Shown piece after piece: positions 18,099-25,648 of a stretch of 32,590 nucleotides of DNA. Within the stretch, counting starts at the first letter, position 1; every line of letters begins with the position of its first letter. The position numbers and the translations under genes are program-made. The notes under the pieces were generated by a model. That model had not been told where the DNA came from. It ran no database searches and worked only from the letters and a program-made list of their open reading frames with translations. Source of the stretch: an uncultured bacterium (GTDB taxonomy: Bacteria; Actinomycetota; Actinomycetes; S36-B12); contig CAINMH010000057.1 of the NCBI GenBank assembly GCA_903850745.1, forward strand, positions 1 to 32,590. Reading direction: 5' to 3'.

Positions 18099-18878
18099 AT
18101 GTCGATCACTTCGTTGTCGCCGTCTCGGGCACAGGACTTTATGCAATGCCCGCAGCTGTTCAAGTACCGCGCGATCGACCGTCTACCTGAGCCCCCGAGT
18201 GCGGCGGCGCTCAAGGGCACGCTCGTACACGGAGTTCTCGAGCTCATGTTCGACCTGCCGGCTGTTGACCGCACCCTAGACAATGTCATGGAACTCGTCG
18301 AAGAAGCCTGGGACGCACTCCTCGCAGATGATCCGTCGCTCCTCGACGTTGCGGTTCCCGGAGGCAACTCGTCTCCCGAGGATGTCCTAGCGTGGCTCAA
18401 CGAAGCACGACCATTGATTCACGCCTACTTTCGTCTGGAAGATCCACGACGACTCGAACCAGAGGGGCGCGAAGTCGAAGTACGCACCGAGATCCCCTCC
18501 GGTCTCGTGTTGCGCGGTTTCGTCGATCGCTTAGACATCGCTCCGGATGGCGCGATTCGCATCGTCGATTACAAGACGGGGAAGGCGCCCAAGCCCGCCT
18601 ACGAAGGCAAAGCGCTTTTCCAGATGCGGTTCTACGCGCTTGTGGTGTGGCGTATCCGAGGTGAGATTCCCAAGATGCTTCAGCTTCTTTACCTCGGCAG
18701 TGGTGACATCGTGCGATACGAGCCGACAGAGGATGAACTTCTCGCAACTGAGCGCACAATTGTTGCGCTACACGAGACAATTGAGCGCGCCATTGCGCTG
18801 GATGAATGGCCTACTAAAACCAGCCGGTTATGTGATTGGTGCGCACACAAGGCAATCTGTCCGGCGTTTTCCCAGTAG
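18099..18878 (+). CDS. RecB-family PD-(D/E)XK exonuclease with Fe-S cysteines
   Basis: The 259-residue protein has the Cas4/AddB-like nuclease fold. Cys17 (MQCPQLFKYR) plus Cys245, Cys248 and Cys254 (CDWCAHKAIC) can bind a 4Fe-4S cluster. The active site is His44 (GTLVHGVLE), Asp143 (GFVDRLD), Asp157 and Lys159 (DYK), then the QMRFY motif (175-179). It probably degrades or trims single-stranded DNA ends during repair; no helicase domain is attached. ATG at 18099 has no Shine-Dalgarno and TAGCCT sits 6 bases upstream. The promoter resembles the PafBC type, supporting a DNA-damage role. No cas genes are nearby, so Cas4 is unlikely. Synteny matches Mycobacterium Rv2119. Confidence 0.9.
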   Translation: MSITSLSPSRAQDFMQCPQLFKYRAIDRLPEPPSAAALKGTLVHGVLELMFDLPAVDRTLDNVMELVEEAWDALLADDPSLLDVAVPGGNSSPEDVLAWLNEARPLIHAYFRLEDPRRLEPEGREVEVRTEIPSGLVLRGFVDRLDIAPDGAIRIVDYKTGKAPKPAYEGKALFQMRFYALVVWRIRGEIPKMLQLLYLGSGDIVRYEPTEDELLATERTIVALHETIERAIALDEWPTKTSRLCDWCAHKAICPAFSQ

Positions 18879-18888
18879 CTGCCTCGAA

Positions 18889-19557
18889 CTAGTTCGGCGT
18901 GATCCATTCGCTGATTCGGTCGAGCGTCACCTCGGTCAGGCTTGACACGACAACGGTTCGCGGGTCAGCCGGCACTGGCGCGATATGCGGAACCGCAATA
19001 ACGAAGGCCCCTGATGCTTGTCCCGACGCGACTCCGGTTGGCGAATCTTCGATCACGACGCACTTCTCGATGTCAACACCGAGTTCCGCAGCTGCCTGCC
19101 AGTAGGGCCTGGGGTGAGGCTTTGAATGAGAGACCTCGTCTCCCGCGACGGTGATCGTGAATGGGTTGAATCCACATTCGCGTACAACTGCTTCGGTGAC
19201 TGCGTCCATCAAAGTGCGCCATGAGGCGGAAACGAGTGCGGTGGGGATGCCCGCGCTGTGGGCCGCTCTCAACAATTCGCGGGCTCCGGGTTGCCAGGAG
19301 GGGTCCTCGCGTCGGAATAGGGACTCCATTGTGGCGATGAGGCGGCTTCCCACGACATCACTTGGGGTCTGGGTCCCTGATTTCGCCACCATGTACTCGG
19401 CGACGCGCTCTAGCGGTCCGCCGAGGCAGACGGCTTGGTCGGCCTCCGACCAGGTGCCCCCCAACGTGGACATCGTGAGGATTTCGCCCTCCAGCCACAC
19501 GTGCTCGGTGTCCACGAGCGTGCCGTCCATATCGAAGAAAATCGCGGCGGGCTGCAC
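18889..19557 (-). CDS. HAD-superfamily hydrolase, beta-phosphoglucomutase-like
   Basis: The 222-residue phosphatase has motif I FFDMDGTLVD (Asp9 nucleophile, Asp11 acid/base), motif II in LVSAS, the lysine of motif III in SKPHPRPYW and motif IV VIEDSPTG. The helical cap lies between motif I and II (WLEGEILTMSTLGG). The family hydrolyses or transfers sugar phosphates; the substrate is unknown. I choose GTG at 19557, because TACCCT lies 6 bases upstream and residues before it (from GTG 19581) do not fit the family. It converges with the nuclease gene (10-base gap) and is divergent from the PAC2 gene. Confidence 0.88.
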   Translation of the reverse strand: MQPAAIFFDMDGTLVDTEHVWLEGEILTMSTLGGTWSEADQAVCLGGPLERVAEYMVAKSGTQTPSDVVGSRLIATMESLFRREDPSWQPGARELLRAAHSAGIPTALVSASWRTLMDAVTEAVVRECGFNPFTITVAGDEVSHSKPHPRPYWQAAAELGVDIEKCVVIEDSPTGVASGQASGAFVIAVPHIAPVPADPRTVVVSSLTEVTLDRISEWITPN

Positions 19558-19563
19558 CTTGCA

Positions 19564-19569
19564 AGGGTA
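19564..19569 (-). promoter_or_regulatory. -10 element of the HAD gene (leaderless)
   Basis: TACCCT is followed by 6 bases and GTG at 19557, which supports the shorter start. Confidence 0.45.
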
Positions 19570-19608
19570 ACCATGGGCCACCCCGACCCAAATTCGCCCG
19601 TAGGGCCA

Positions 19609-19614
19609 TAGGGT
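19609..19614 (+). promoter_or_regulatory. Probable -10 element of the PAC2-family gene
   Basis: TAGGGT would start the transcript near 19621, just before the AAGGAGG site. This places the in-frame TTG at 19614 upstream of the RNA and supports TTG 19635 as start. Confidence 0.45.
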
Positions 19615-19634
19615 TGGGGCAAGGAGGTGCAGTC

Positions 19635-20480
19635 TTGATCGAGTCAGAGTCCCGGCCGACGCTGGTCAACCCGATCATGCTCGCTGCCTTCGAGGGCTGG
19701 AACGACGCGGGCGAGGCTGCCAGCGGAGCCATTGCCCACCTCTGCGAAGTCTGGGACGCAACCGATTTTGCTGAGATCGATCCCGAGGAGTACTACGACT
19801 ATCAAGTCAATCGTCCCAATGTTGCCTTCGATGAAAATGGCGCGCGTACCCTCACCTGGCCCACTACCAGTTTCCATATTGCTCGCTTGCCGTTGGCTAG
19901 CCGCGACGTGATCTTGGTTCAGGGCGTCGAGCCGAACATGCGCTGGAAGCAGTTCACCGCAGAAATCGTCACGCTGGCGCAATCCCTCGGGGTTGAGATG
20001 GTGGTGACCTTGGGTGCCCTGCTCTCCGACAGTCCGCACACTCGTCCAGTCCCCGTCACCGGAACGTCTACCGACAACGAGGTTTCGACCCGACTAGGTC
20101 TCGAACCGTCACGCTACGAGGGACCTACTGGCATCGTGGGCGTGATTCAAGAAGCTTGTCATCGCGCTGGTATCCCCGCCGTGTCTTTCTGGGCGGCGGT
20201 GCCGCACTACGCCGCCGCACCGCCCTCGCCGAAGGCGACGATGGCACTGCTCCAGCATGTCGAGGATGTTTTGGATATGCCGGTGCCCATGGGCGACCTC
20301 ACCGATGATTCGCGGGCTTGGGCGGCGGGCATCGACGAAATGGTGCAAGAGGATGAAGACTTCGCCGGTCACGTACGCGATCTTGAGGAAGCTCGCGACG
20401 ACGACATGGCAGACGTGAGCGGCGATACGATCGCGCGTGAGTTCGAGCGCTATCTACGTCGGCACGGATCAGAAGGTTAA
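19635..20480 (+). CDS. PAC2 (proteasome assembly chaperone 2) family protein
   Basis: The protein is 281 residues from TTG at 19635, which has a strong AAGGAGG 7 bases upstream. An in-frame TTG at 19614 would swallow that site. The N-terminus has the family signature ([20 protein letters not shown]) and a glycine-rich core ([20 protein letters not shown], then [14 protein letters not shown]). The last ~60 residues are acidic and helical. The domain is named after a eukaryotic 20S assembly chaperone. Bacterial members occur in actinobacteria, but their function is not settled. Its position near prcBA is suggestive, not proof. The stop overlaps the mshC stop on the other strand. Confidence 0.88.
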   Translation: MIESESRPTLVNPIMLAAFEGWNDAGEAASGAIAHLCEVWDATDFAEIDPEEYYDYQVNRPNVAFDENGARTLTWPTTSFHIARLPLASRDVILVQGVEPNMRWKQFTAEIVTLAQSLGVEMVVTLGALLSDSPHTRPVPVTGTSTDNEVSTRLGLEPSRYEGPTGIVGVIQEACHRAGIPAVSFWAAVPHYAAAPPSPKATMALLQHVEDVLDMPVPMGDLTDDSRAWAAGIDEMVQEDEDFAGHVRDLEEARDDDMADVSGDTIAREFERYLRRHGSEG

Positions 20481-21700
20481 GCGCGTACTCCCAGTAAGGC
20501 CATTACGGCATCACGTGTAAGTGAGCCGGCCGATTCGTCCGAACTGTCCGTGGCTGACTGCGTAGCCCACGCATCTACCGCCGCTAATGCCGCGGGTGCA
20601 TCGAGGTCGTTACTGAGATGAGTGCGGATCTGCATCAAGACATCATGACCGGATGCACCTGATTGGGCGTCAAAAGCGCGCCGCCACAGGTCAAGTCGAT
20701 GGCGTGCTGCCACCAAGCACTCTTCAGTCCACTCCCAATCACTGCGATAGTGCTGGGCCAGGATCGCAAGGCGGATTGCGGCCGGATCTTCACCGGATTC
20801 GCGCAACTTCGAAACGAAGACAAGGTTGCCGCGAGACTTGCTCATTTTGTGTCCGTCGAGATGCACCATGCCCGCATGAACGTACGCCTTAGCAAAGGGC
20901 CAGTCCTGGCACAGTAACTGCCCTTGACTCGCTCCCATTTCGTGATGGGGAAAGGCCAGATCTGATCCGCCACCTTGGACGTCGAAACCGAAACCGAGGT
21001 GTTGAATTCCGATGGCCACGCACTCGATGTGCCAGCCAGGTCGACCTGCTCCCAAACTGGCGGGCCAATGGGGTTCTCCGGGCCGTGCGGCCATCCACAG
21101 GAGTGGATCCAGCGCGTCGCGCTTGCCTGGTCGATGCGGGTCTCCCCCGCGCTCGGCGAAGATCGCGATCATCTCCTCGCGAGAGAGATTGGCGACGGAA
21201 CCGAAGCGTGGGTCTGTGCGAATGTCGAGATAGAAGTCGTCATCCACTTGATACACGAGGCCAAGTGCCTGCAATTCCTCAATTCTTCGCACCACCTCAG
21301 GGATTGCTTCCACCGCTCCGATGTAGTCAGTCGGTGGGATCACACTCAAGGCTGCCATGTCAGTGCGGAAGAGCTCTGTCTCGCGCATGGCTACATCGCG
21401 CCAGTCTTGACCCGTTATGGCAGCACGTTCAAGAAGGGGATCATCAATGTCGGTGACATTCTGGGTGTAATGCACTGCATGACCCGCATCGCGCCAAGCA
21501 CGGTTGAGTAGATCAAATGCAATGTAGGTCGCCGCATGACCGATGTGTGTGGCGTCGTATGGCGTGATTCCGCAGACGTACATGCGCGCGGTTGCTTCGG
21601 GAACTGTGGCAACTACTGACTTTGACGAGGTGTCGAAGACTCGGACCGCCGGGCCACTGCCGGGCAGGTCGGGCAAGTCGGGGCTACGCCATGAATCCAC
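20477..21700 (-). CDS. mshC: Mycothiol ligase MshC (cysteine:glucosaminyl-inositol ligase)
   Basis: The 407-residue class I synthetase-like enzyme joins cysteine to glucosaminyl-inositol using ATP, the penultimate step of mycothiol synthesis in the cytosol. [16 protein letters not shown] contains the zinc Cys and the HIGH-type motif; WHIEC and FPHHE complete the metal and substrate site, and KMSKS is present. The [12 protein letters not shown] form and the N-terminus [16 protein letters not shown] identify MshC rather than CysS. The GTG at 21700 starts exactly there and has TACGCT 6 bases upstream. An in-frame start at 21760 would run into the upstream gene. Confidence 0.95.
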   Translation of the reverse strand: MDSWRSPDLPDLPGSGPAVRVFDTSSKSVVATVPEATARMYVCGITPYDATHIGHAATYIAFDLLNRAWRDAGHAVHYTQNVTDIDDPLLERAAITGQDWRDVAMRETELFRTDMAALSVIPPTDYIGAVEAIPEVVRRIEELQALGLVYQVDDDFYLDIRTDPRFGSVANLSREEMIAIFAERGGDPHRPGKRDALDPLLWMAARPGEPHWPASLGAGRPGWHIECVAIGIQHLGFGFDVQGGGSDLAFPHHEMGASQGQLLCQDWPFAKAYVHAGMVHLDGHKMSKSRGNLVFVSKLRESGEDPAAIRLAILAQHYRSDWEWTEECLVAARHRLDLWRRAFDAQSGASGHDVLMQIRTHLSNDLDAPAALAAVDAWATQSATDSSDESAGSLTRDAVMALLGVRA

Positions 21701-21706
21701 TGCGTG

Positions 21707-21712
21707 AGCGTA
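21707..21712 (-). promoter_or_regulatory. -10 element of mshC (leaderless)
   Basis: TACGCT is followed by 6 bases and GTG at 21700, inside the 22-base gap after the SCO1664-family gene. Confidence 0.45.
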
Positions 21713-21722
21713 GCGCGGCCGG

Positions 21723-22502
21723 CTAGAAGGCGGGCCAAGGCAGCGGCGGCCACGATCCATTGGGGCTCGGGAACGTCCCGGACTCCAGTAACCGGTCGAT
21801 GCGAGCGACTGTGGCGTCGATCTCCGGCACGGTCAGCCAGTCATCGAGGAGGCCACTCGAGATCTGACCCCTAATCGATTGCAAATTCACGACGATGTCT
21901 GCTGGGATCGGCTCATCGATCCAGCCCCACAGGACTGTACGCAACTTGTCTTCGTGGTGAAAGCACACTCCATGGTCGATGCCGAAGATTCCGCCAACGG
22001 CATCCACCAAGATGTGGCCCCCTTTGCGGTCGGTGTTGTTGGTGATCGCATCGAGGATCGCCAAGCGCTGAAGCTCTGGAGTGTCTGCGTGAACGAGCGA
22101 CACAGGTTGTCCGGCGTAATCCTCTGCGTCCACAATGTGCCGCCAACCAACAGGGATCTCGTCTCGAGGAACGATGTCGACTACCGCTTCTGGGGTGGGA
22201 TCAATCCACAACTGGCACATGCCCTCGCCCAGAGGCCCAGACTCTCGCCATACGGTCGTGGGGACACAGTTCCAATTCAGTGCCTCCGCTATGCGGTACG
22301 CCGCAATTTCGCGGAACCCCAATGTCCCTTCAGCGAAGTCCCACAACGGGCGCTCGCCCTGCCTTGGCTTGTAGACACACGTAAGGGATACATCTTGGAG
22401 AGTGACGACCCCACGAAGAGTGGTGTTGGAAGCCTCCACCAGGCGGCCCTCTATCTCGATCTCACCATGGGTGAGGACCTCCGCGATGTCGTCGAGCTTC
22501 AC
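21723..22502 (-). CDS. SCO1664-family protein (kinase-like fold)
   Basis: The protein is 259 residues from GTG at 22502, which overlaps the DUF3090 stop as GTGA. ATG at 22532 or 22574 would add residues overlapping that gene and unlike the family start (LxxLAHGEL-type). Visible features are a lysine in [17 protein letters not shown], a glutamate in [11 protein letters not shown], then [13 protein letters not shown] and GIDHGVCFH, which resemble the catalytic and metal loops of PI3/4-kinase-like and HipA-like folds. No substrate is known. The order histidine phosphatase, DUF3090, SCO1664-family, mshC is conserved in actinobacteria. Confidence 0.85.
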   Translation of the reverse strand: MKLDDIAEVLTHGEIEIEGRLVEASNTTLRGVVTLQDVSLTCVYKPRQGERPLWDFAEGTLGFREIAAYRIAEALNWNCVPTTVWRESGPLGEGMCQLWIDPTPEAVVDIVPRDEIPVGWRHIVDAEDYAGQPVSLVHADTPELQRLAILDAITNNTDRKGGHILVDAVGGIFGIDHGVCFHHEDKLRTVLWGWIDEPIPADIVVNLQSIRGQISSGLLDDWLTVPEIDATVARIDRLLESGTFPSPNGSWPPLPWPAF

Positions 22503-23008
22503 CTTCGTCGATACCCGTTTGCTCGCGGACATAGATGGCCACGTGGGTCCAGCGGCTGGCTGCAAATCGGGCATGGCTTACGGCCCGCCGACACAACTGC
22601 CACGGCCCGATGCGCGAATGCGCGTGCTTGAAGACCACTGAGGTGCACCGTAAGCGAGCCGTCTTCCTCCTCGCTAGTAGCCTCAATCGTCACACACTCT
22701 TTTGCTGAGTCCCACGTGATGGACAGTGTCTGTACCTGAAACGCGGATTCGAGAGGTACTTCCAATGGGCCCAGGTCATCGGAACCCAAGTGCATGGCCG
22801 GAATAGCGGCCGAACCGTTTGTTGCCGCGAGAACGTGATTGAGCAGAGCATCAACGCGCTCAGCCAGAACGCGCACTTGTTCCTTTTCGACGGCCACACT
22901 GACAACCTCAACGTTATTGCGAGCTTGTAGATAAAACTCCCTCTCGCCTGGCTGTCCTACCGTGCCTGCAACAAAGCGCTGCGGTCGATCGAATTCGAAC
23001 TGCGTCAT
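22499..23008 (-). CDS. DUF3090 family protein
   Basis: The 169-residue actinobacterial protein has no assigned function. The N-terminus FEFDRPQRFVAGTVGQPGEREFYLQA is typical, and the C-terminus carries a four-residue metal-site candidate, CPICSQPLDPRGHLCPR, with Cys pairs and a His. ATG at 23008 overlaps the histidine-phosphatase stop as ATGA, and its own stop overlaps the next start, so the three genes form a tightly coupled unit. Confidence 0.9.
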   Translation of the reverse strand: MTQFEFDRPQRFVAGTVGQPGEREFYLQARNNVEVVSVAVEKEQVRVLAERVDALLNHVLAATNGSAAIPAMHLGSDDLGPLEVPLESAFQVQTLSITWDSAKECVTIEATSEEEDGSLTVHLSGLQARAFAHRAVAVVSAGRKPCPICSQPLDPRGHLCPRANGYRRR

Positions 23009-23685
23009 CCTGCTCCACCTCCCACAGTTGCGGAATTCGACTTGCGGCGACTGGGTCGCACAAGTGCGCTGAGATCTGCAGAGGAATCATTCATTCGCAA
23101 TACCGACGTGCCGCTGTCGGAGTAGTTGATGACTGAAACGGAGGCTGGATCCACATGTATGCGCTGGAATTGGTCGAGATGCATGCCCAACGCGTCGGCG
23201 AGAATTGCCTTGATGACGTCGCCGTGGCTCACCGCGACATACATGCTGCGAGGCCCAAGGGACACGTTCCACCGTCGAATCGCCGCAACGGCACGATGTT
23301 GCATCGTGAGCATCGGCTCACCCTCGTCGCCGGGGAACTTCACCGCGCTTGGCTGTGACTGAACGATCTTCCATAGTGGCTCTTTGGCGAGCACCTTGAG
23401 TTCGCGTCCGGTCCAATCTCCATAGCCGCACTCGATCAGTCCGTCTTCTTCATGTAAGGGGCGAACGCCTTTCGACCCGGCGAGAAGCGCTGCCGAGGTT
23501 TCCATCGTGCGCTCAAGTGGGCTGCTGATAACAGCGTCAATCGGTAGCGCAGCTAAACCCAACCCGAGCCGTTCGACCTGCTCGCGCCCCAAGCTATCGA
23601 GGAAGACCCCGGGTGAGCGGCCAGCCAAGAGTCCGGTGGCATTAGCGGTCGTACGCCCATGCCGGACGAGAAGCACTGTGGTCAT
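23005..23685 (-). CDS. Histidine phosphatase family protein (MSMEG_4193-like)
   Basis: The 226-residue protein has the RHG motif LVRHGRTTANATG with the nucleophilic His9, the second catalytic His in VAVSHGDVIKAI, and conserved Arg in SSPLERTMETS. The family hydrolyses phosphoesters; the substrate is unknown. ATG at 23685 has TAGGCT 6 bases upstream, and the purine-rich GCAGGA touches the start, too close to act as a Shine-Dalgarno site, so it appears leaderless. It begins the unit with DUF3090 and the SCO1664-family gene. Confidence 0.9.
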   Translation of the reverse strand: MTTVLLVRHGRTTANATGLLAGRSPGVFLDSLGREQVERLGLGLAALPIDAVISSPLERTMETSAALLAGSKGVRPLHEEDGLIECGYGDWTGRELKVLAKEPLWKIVQSQPSAVKFPGDEGEPMLTMQHRAVAAIRRWNVSLGPRSMYVAVSHGDVIKAILADALGMHLDQFQRIHVDPASVSVINYSDSGTSVLRMNDSSADLSALVRPSRRKSNSATVGGGAG

Positions 23686-23691
23686 TCCTGC

Positions 23692-23697
23692 AGCCTA
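23692..23697 (-). promoter_or_regulatory. -10 element of the histidine phosphatase unit (leaderless)
   Basis: TAGGCT is followed by 6 bases and ATG at 23685, in the 26-base gap after uppP. Confidence 0.5.
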
Positions 23698-23711
23698 GGC
23701 GGCAGTCGAGT

Positions 23712-24530
23712 CTAGGAAACAACCCCGGTCACCAAGAGGATGACCAGCAGGGCCGCGAGACCAAGCCGATAGAAGACGAACGGTCGAAAACTTCCCGTCA
23801 TGAGGTACTTCATCAACCACCTGATCACCGTGTAGCCCACCACAAAGGCGATCACCGTGGCCAAAATCGTGGGTCCCCACGACGTGGGTGCGCCGTCCTT
23901 GCCGATCTTGGTAGCTTCGTAGAACCCCGAAAGCAATACCGCGGGGATGGCCAAGAGAAAGGCAAATCGGGCCGCGGCCGCTCGGGTATAGCCCAGGAAT
24001 AGTCCGCCCGAGATGGTGGCACCAGATCGGGAAACACCCGGGATAAGTGCGAGTGCCTGCGCGAGTCCGATGAGGATGCCGTCACGCCACGTCATCTGCT
24101 CCGACGTGCGCACCCGGGCGCCAAGCGCATCCGACGCACCAAGCACCAGACCAAAGATCGCCAGCATGGCGGCCACGAGCCACAGATTGCGCGCGACGGT
24201 CTCGATCTGATGTGAGAACGCGAGCCCAAGGATTGAAATAGGAATGGTGCCGATGATGACGATCCAGCCCATGCGTGCGTCAGGATCGCTGCGAAGCGAC
24301 GAATCGCGGAGGGAGCGAAACCAGGTAGAGACGATTCTTCCGATGTCCTTGCGAAAGTAGATGAGAACGGCAGCTTCAGTGCCGATCTGTGTGACGGCTG
24401 TGAACGCAGCACCAGGATCGGGCCATTGGAAAATCTGTGAAGCAATCAAAATGTGCGCGCTCGAGGAAATTGGCAGGAACTCCGTGAGCCCTTGAATAAT
24501 CCCAAGGATGATTGCTTCAAACCAGCCCAC
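23712..24530 (-). CDS. uppP: Undecaprenyl-diphosphatase UppP (BacA family)
   Basis: The 272-residue integral membrane enzyme recycles undecaprenyl diphosphate to the monophosphate carrier for peptidoglycan and other envelope polymers. GIIQGLTEFLPISSSAH near the N-terminus and PGVSRSGATISGG in the middle are the two catalytic motifs. Seven to eight hydrophobic segments are visible. GTG at 24530 overlaps the stop of the LLM gene by one base (TAGTG), with GGCGGA upstream. Confidence 0.95.
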   Translation of the reverse strand: MGWFEAIILGIIQGLTEFLPISSSAHILIASQIFQWPDPGAAFTAVTQIGTEAAVLIYFRKDIGRIVSTWFRSLRDSSLRSDPDARMGWIVIIGTIPISILGLAFSHQIETVARNLWLVAAMLAIFGLVLGASDALGARVRTSEQMTWRDGILIGLAQALALIPGVSRSGATISGGLFLGYTRAAAARFAFLLAIPAVLLSGFYEATKIGKDGAPTSWGPTILATVIAFVVGYTVIRWLMKYLMTGSFRPFVFYRLGLAALLVILLVTGVVS

Positions 24531-25579
24531 TATTCCGCCAATCCAGACTCATCTAGGACCTCGGCCATGGTGCGCAGGGTGGCAATCCGTTGTTCCATCG
24601 AACCGATCGACACCGCGAGGGTCAGCGTGGTGACTCCAGATTCGGCATAAGCAGCTAATCGATCCCGGACGCGCTCACGTGGACCGATGAGTGAGGTGCG
24701 GTCAATGAATTCGACGGGCACGGCTCGAGCCGCACCGAAATAATCCTTGGCGAGGTATGCCTCTTGGATAGCTGCAGCGGCTTCGCCGTAACCCAACCTC
24801 GTGGCTAGTGCGTTGTAGAAGTTCTGCTCCTTGCTTCCCATGCCGCCGATGTATAGCGCTGAGTAGCCTCGCAACGGGCCAGCACAGTCTTCCACGTTGT
24901 CACCGATCACAACGGGAACAGTCGGAACGATGTCGAATCCGTCGAGGGTCTTGCCGATCTTTGTGCGTCCGGTCATGACATTGGCCAGCAGATCACTAAT
25001 CGTTTCGGGTACGTAGAAAATGGCCAACCATCCGTCGGCAATTTCACCGGCGAGTTCTAGATTCTTTGGCCCCACCGCGGCTAGATAGAGGGGAATTCTT
25101 TCGCGCACTGGATGCACCGTGAGTGTGAGCGCTTTCCCCGGTCCGTTGGGAAGTGGCAGGGTGAAAAACTCGCCGTCGTATGTCAGTCGTTCGCGGGCAA
25201 GGGCCTTGCGGACAATCTCGACGTATTCACGAGTGCGCTTCAGAGGTTTGTCGAATCGGACACCGTGCCAACCCTCAGAGACCTGCGGGCCCGAGACGCC
25301 CAGCCCAAGTCGAAACCGGCCACCTGAAAGCGTATCGAGGGTCGCGGCAGTCATGGCCGTGTTGGCGGGGGTACGACCCGGGATCTGGAAGATGGCTGAG
25401 CCCACATCGATTCGTGAGGTCTGAGCAGCCACCCACGCCAGAACGGTCGCGGCATCAGAGCCGTAGGCCTCTGCGGCCCACACGACGCTGTAGCCGAGGC
25501 GATCAGCCTCTTGCGCGAGAGCGAGGTTGTCGGCGTCGTTGCCGCCGCCCCAGTAGCCAAGATTAAGTCCGAGCTTCAC
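24530..25579 (-). CDS. LLM-class (F420-dependent) oxidoreductase
   Basis: The 349-residue luciferase-like TIM-barrel protein has the N-terminus MKLGLNLGYWGGGNDAD and LGLGVSGPQVSEGWHG, and LYLAAVGPKNLELAGEIADGW, which are typical of actinobacterial F420-binding members. The cofactor is inferred from the family, and the substrate is unknown. GTG at 25579 has GGAGGG close upstream, with TAGGCT at 25603-25608 as the likely promoter. It is divergent from the aldo/keto reductase and co-transcribed with uppP. Confidence 0.9.
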   Translation of the reverse strand: MKLGLNLGYWGGGNDADNLALAQEADRLGYSVVWAAEAYGSDAATVLAWVAAQTSRIDVGSAIFQIPGRTPANTAMTAATLDTLSGGRFRLGLGVSGPQVSEGWHGVRFDKPLKRTREYVEIVRKALARERLTYDGEFFTLPLPNGPGKALTLTVHPVRERIPLYLAAVGPKNLELAGEIADGWLAIFYVPETISDLLANVMTGRTKIGKTLDGFDIVPTVPVVIGDNVEDCAGPLRGYSALYIGGMGSKEQNFYNALATRLGYGEAAAAIQEAYLAKDYFGAARAVPVEFIDRTSLIGPRERVRDRLAAYAESGVTTLTLAVSIGSMEQRIATLRTMAEVLDESGLAE

Positions 25580-25602
25580 GCGCCCTCCATGCCTTTTTAG
25601 GC

Positions 25603-25608
25603 AGCCTA
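25603..25608 (-). promoter_or_regulatory. Probable -10 element of the LLM-uppP unit
   Basis: TAGGCT lies ~24 bases before GTG 25579 and gives a leader with GGAGGG. A small inverted repeat GCCT-TTTT-AGGC (25591-25602) lies between the hexamer and the gene. Confidence 0.4.
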
Positions 25609-25619
25609 CCTCCCCATGA

Positions 25620-25642
25620 TTGTCAGATCTGGGAGGTAGGTT
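25620..25642 (+). promoter_or_regulatory. Degenerate PafBC-type promoter of the aldo/keto reductase
   Basis: TTGTCAGAT, 8 bases, then TAGGTT, which is 6 bases before the ATG. Seven of nine positions match the RecA-NDp box with exact spacing to the -10; the final two do not. The leaderless -10 is better supported than the activator site. Confidence 0.4.
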
Positions 25643-25648
25643 CGGTGC

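Noticed and set aside
18099-18878. Cas4 and a CRISPR locus
   Set aside because: The nuclease shares the Cas4 fold and cysteines, but there is no repeat array or other cas gene in the window, and its place beside trmI is the conserved housekeeping one.
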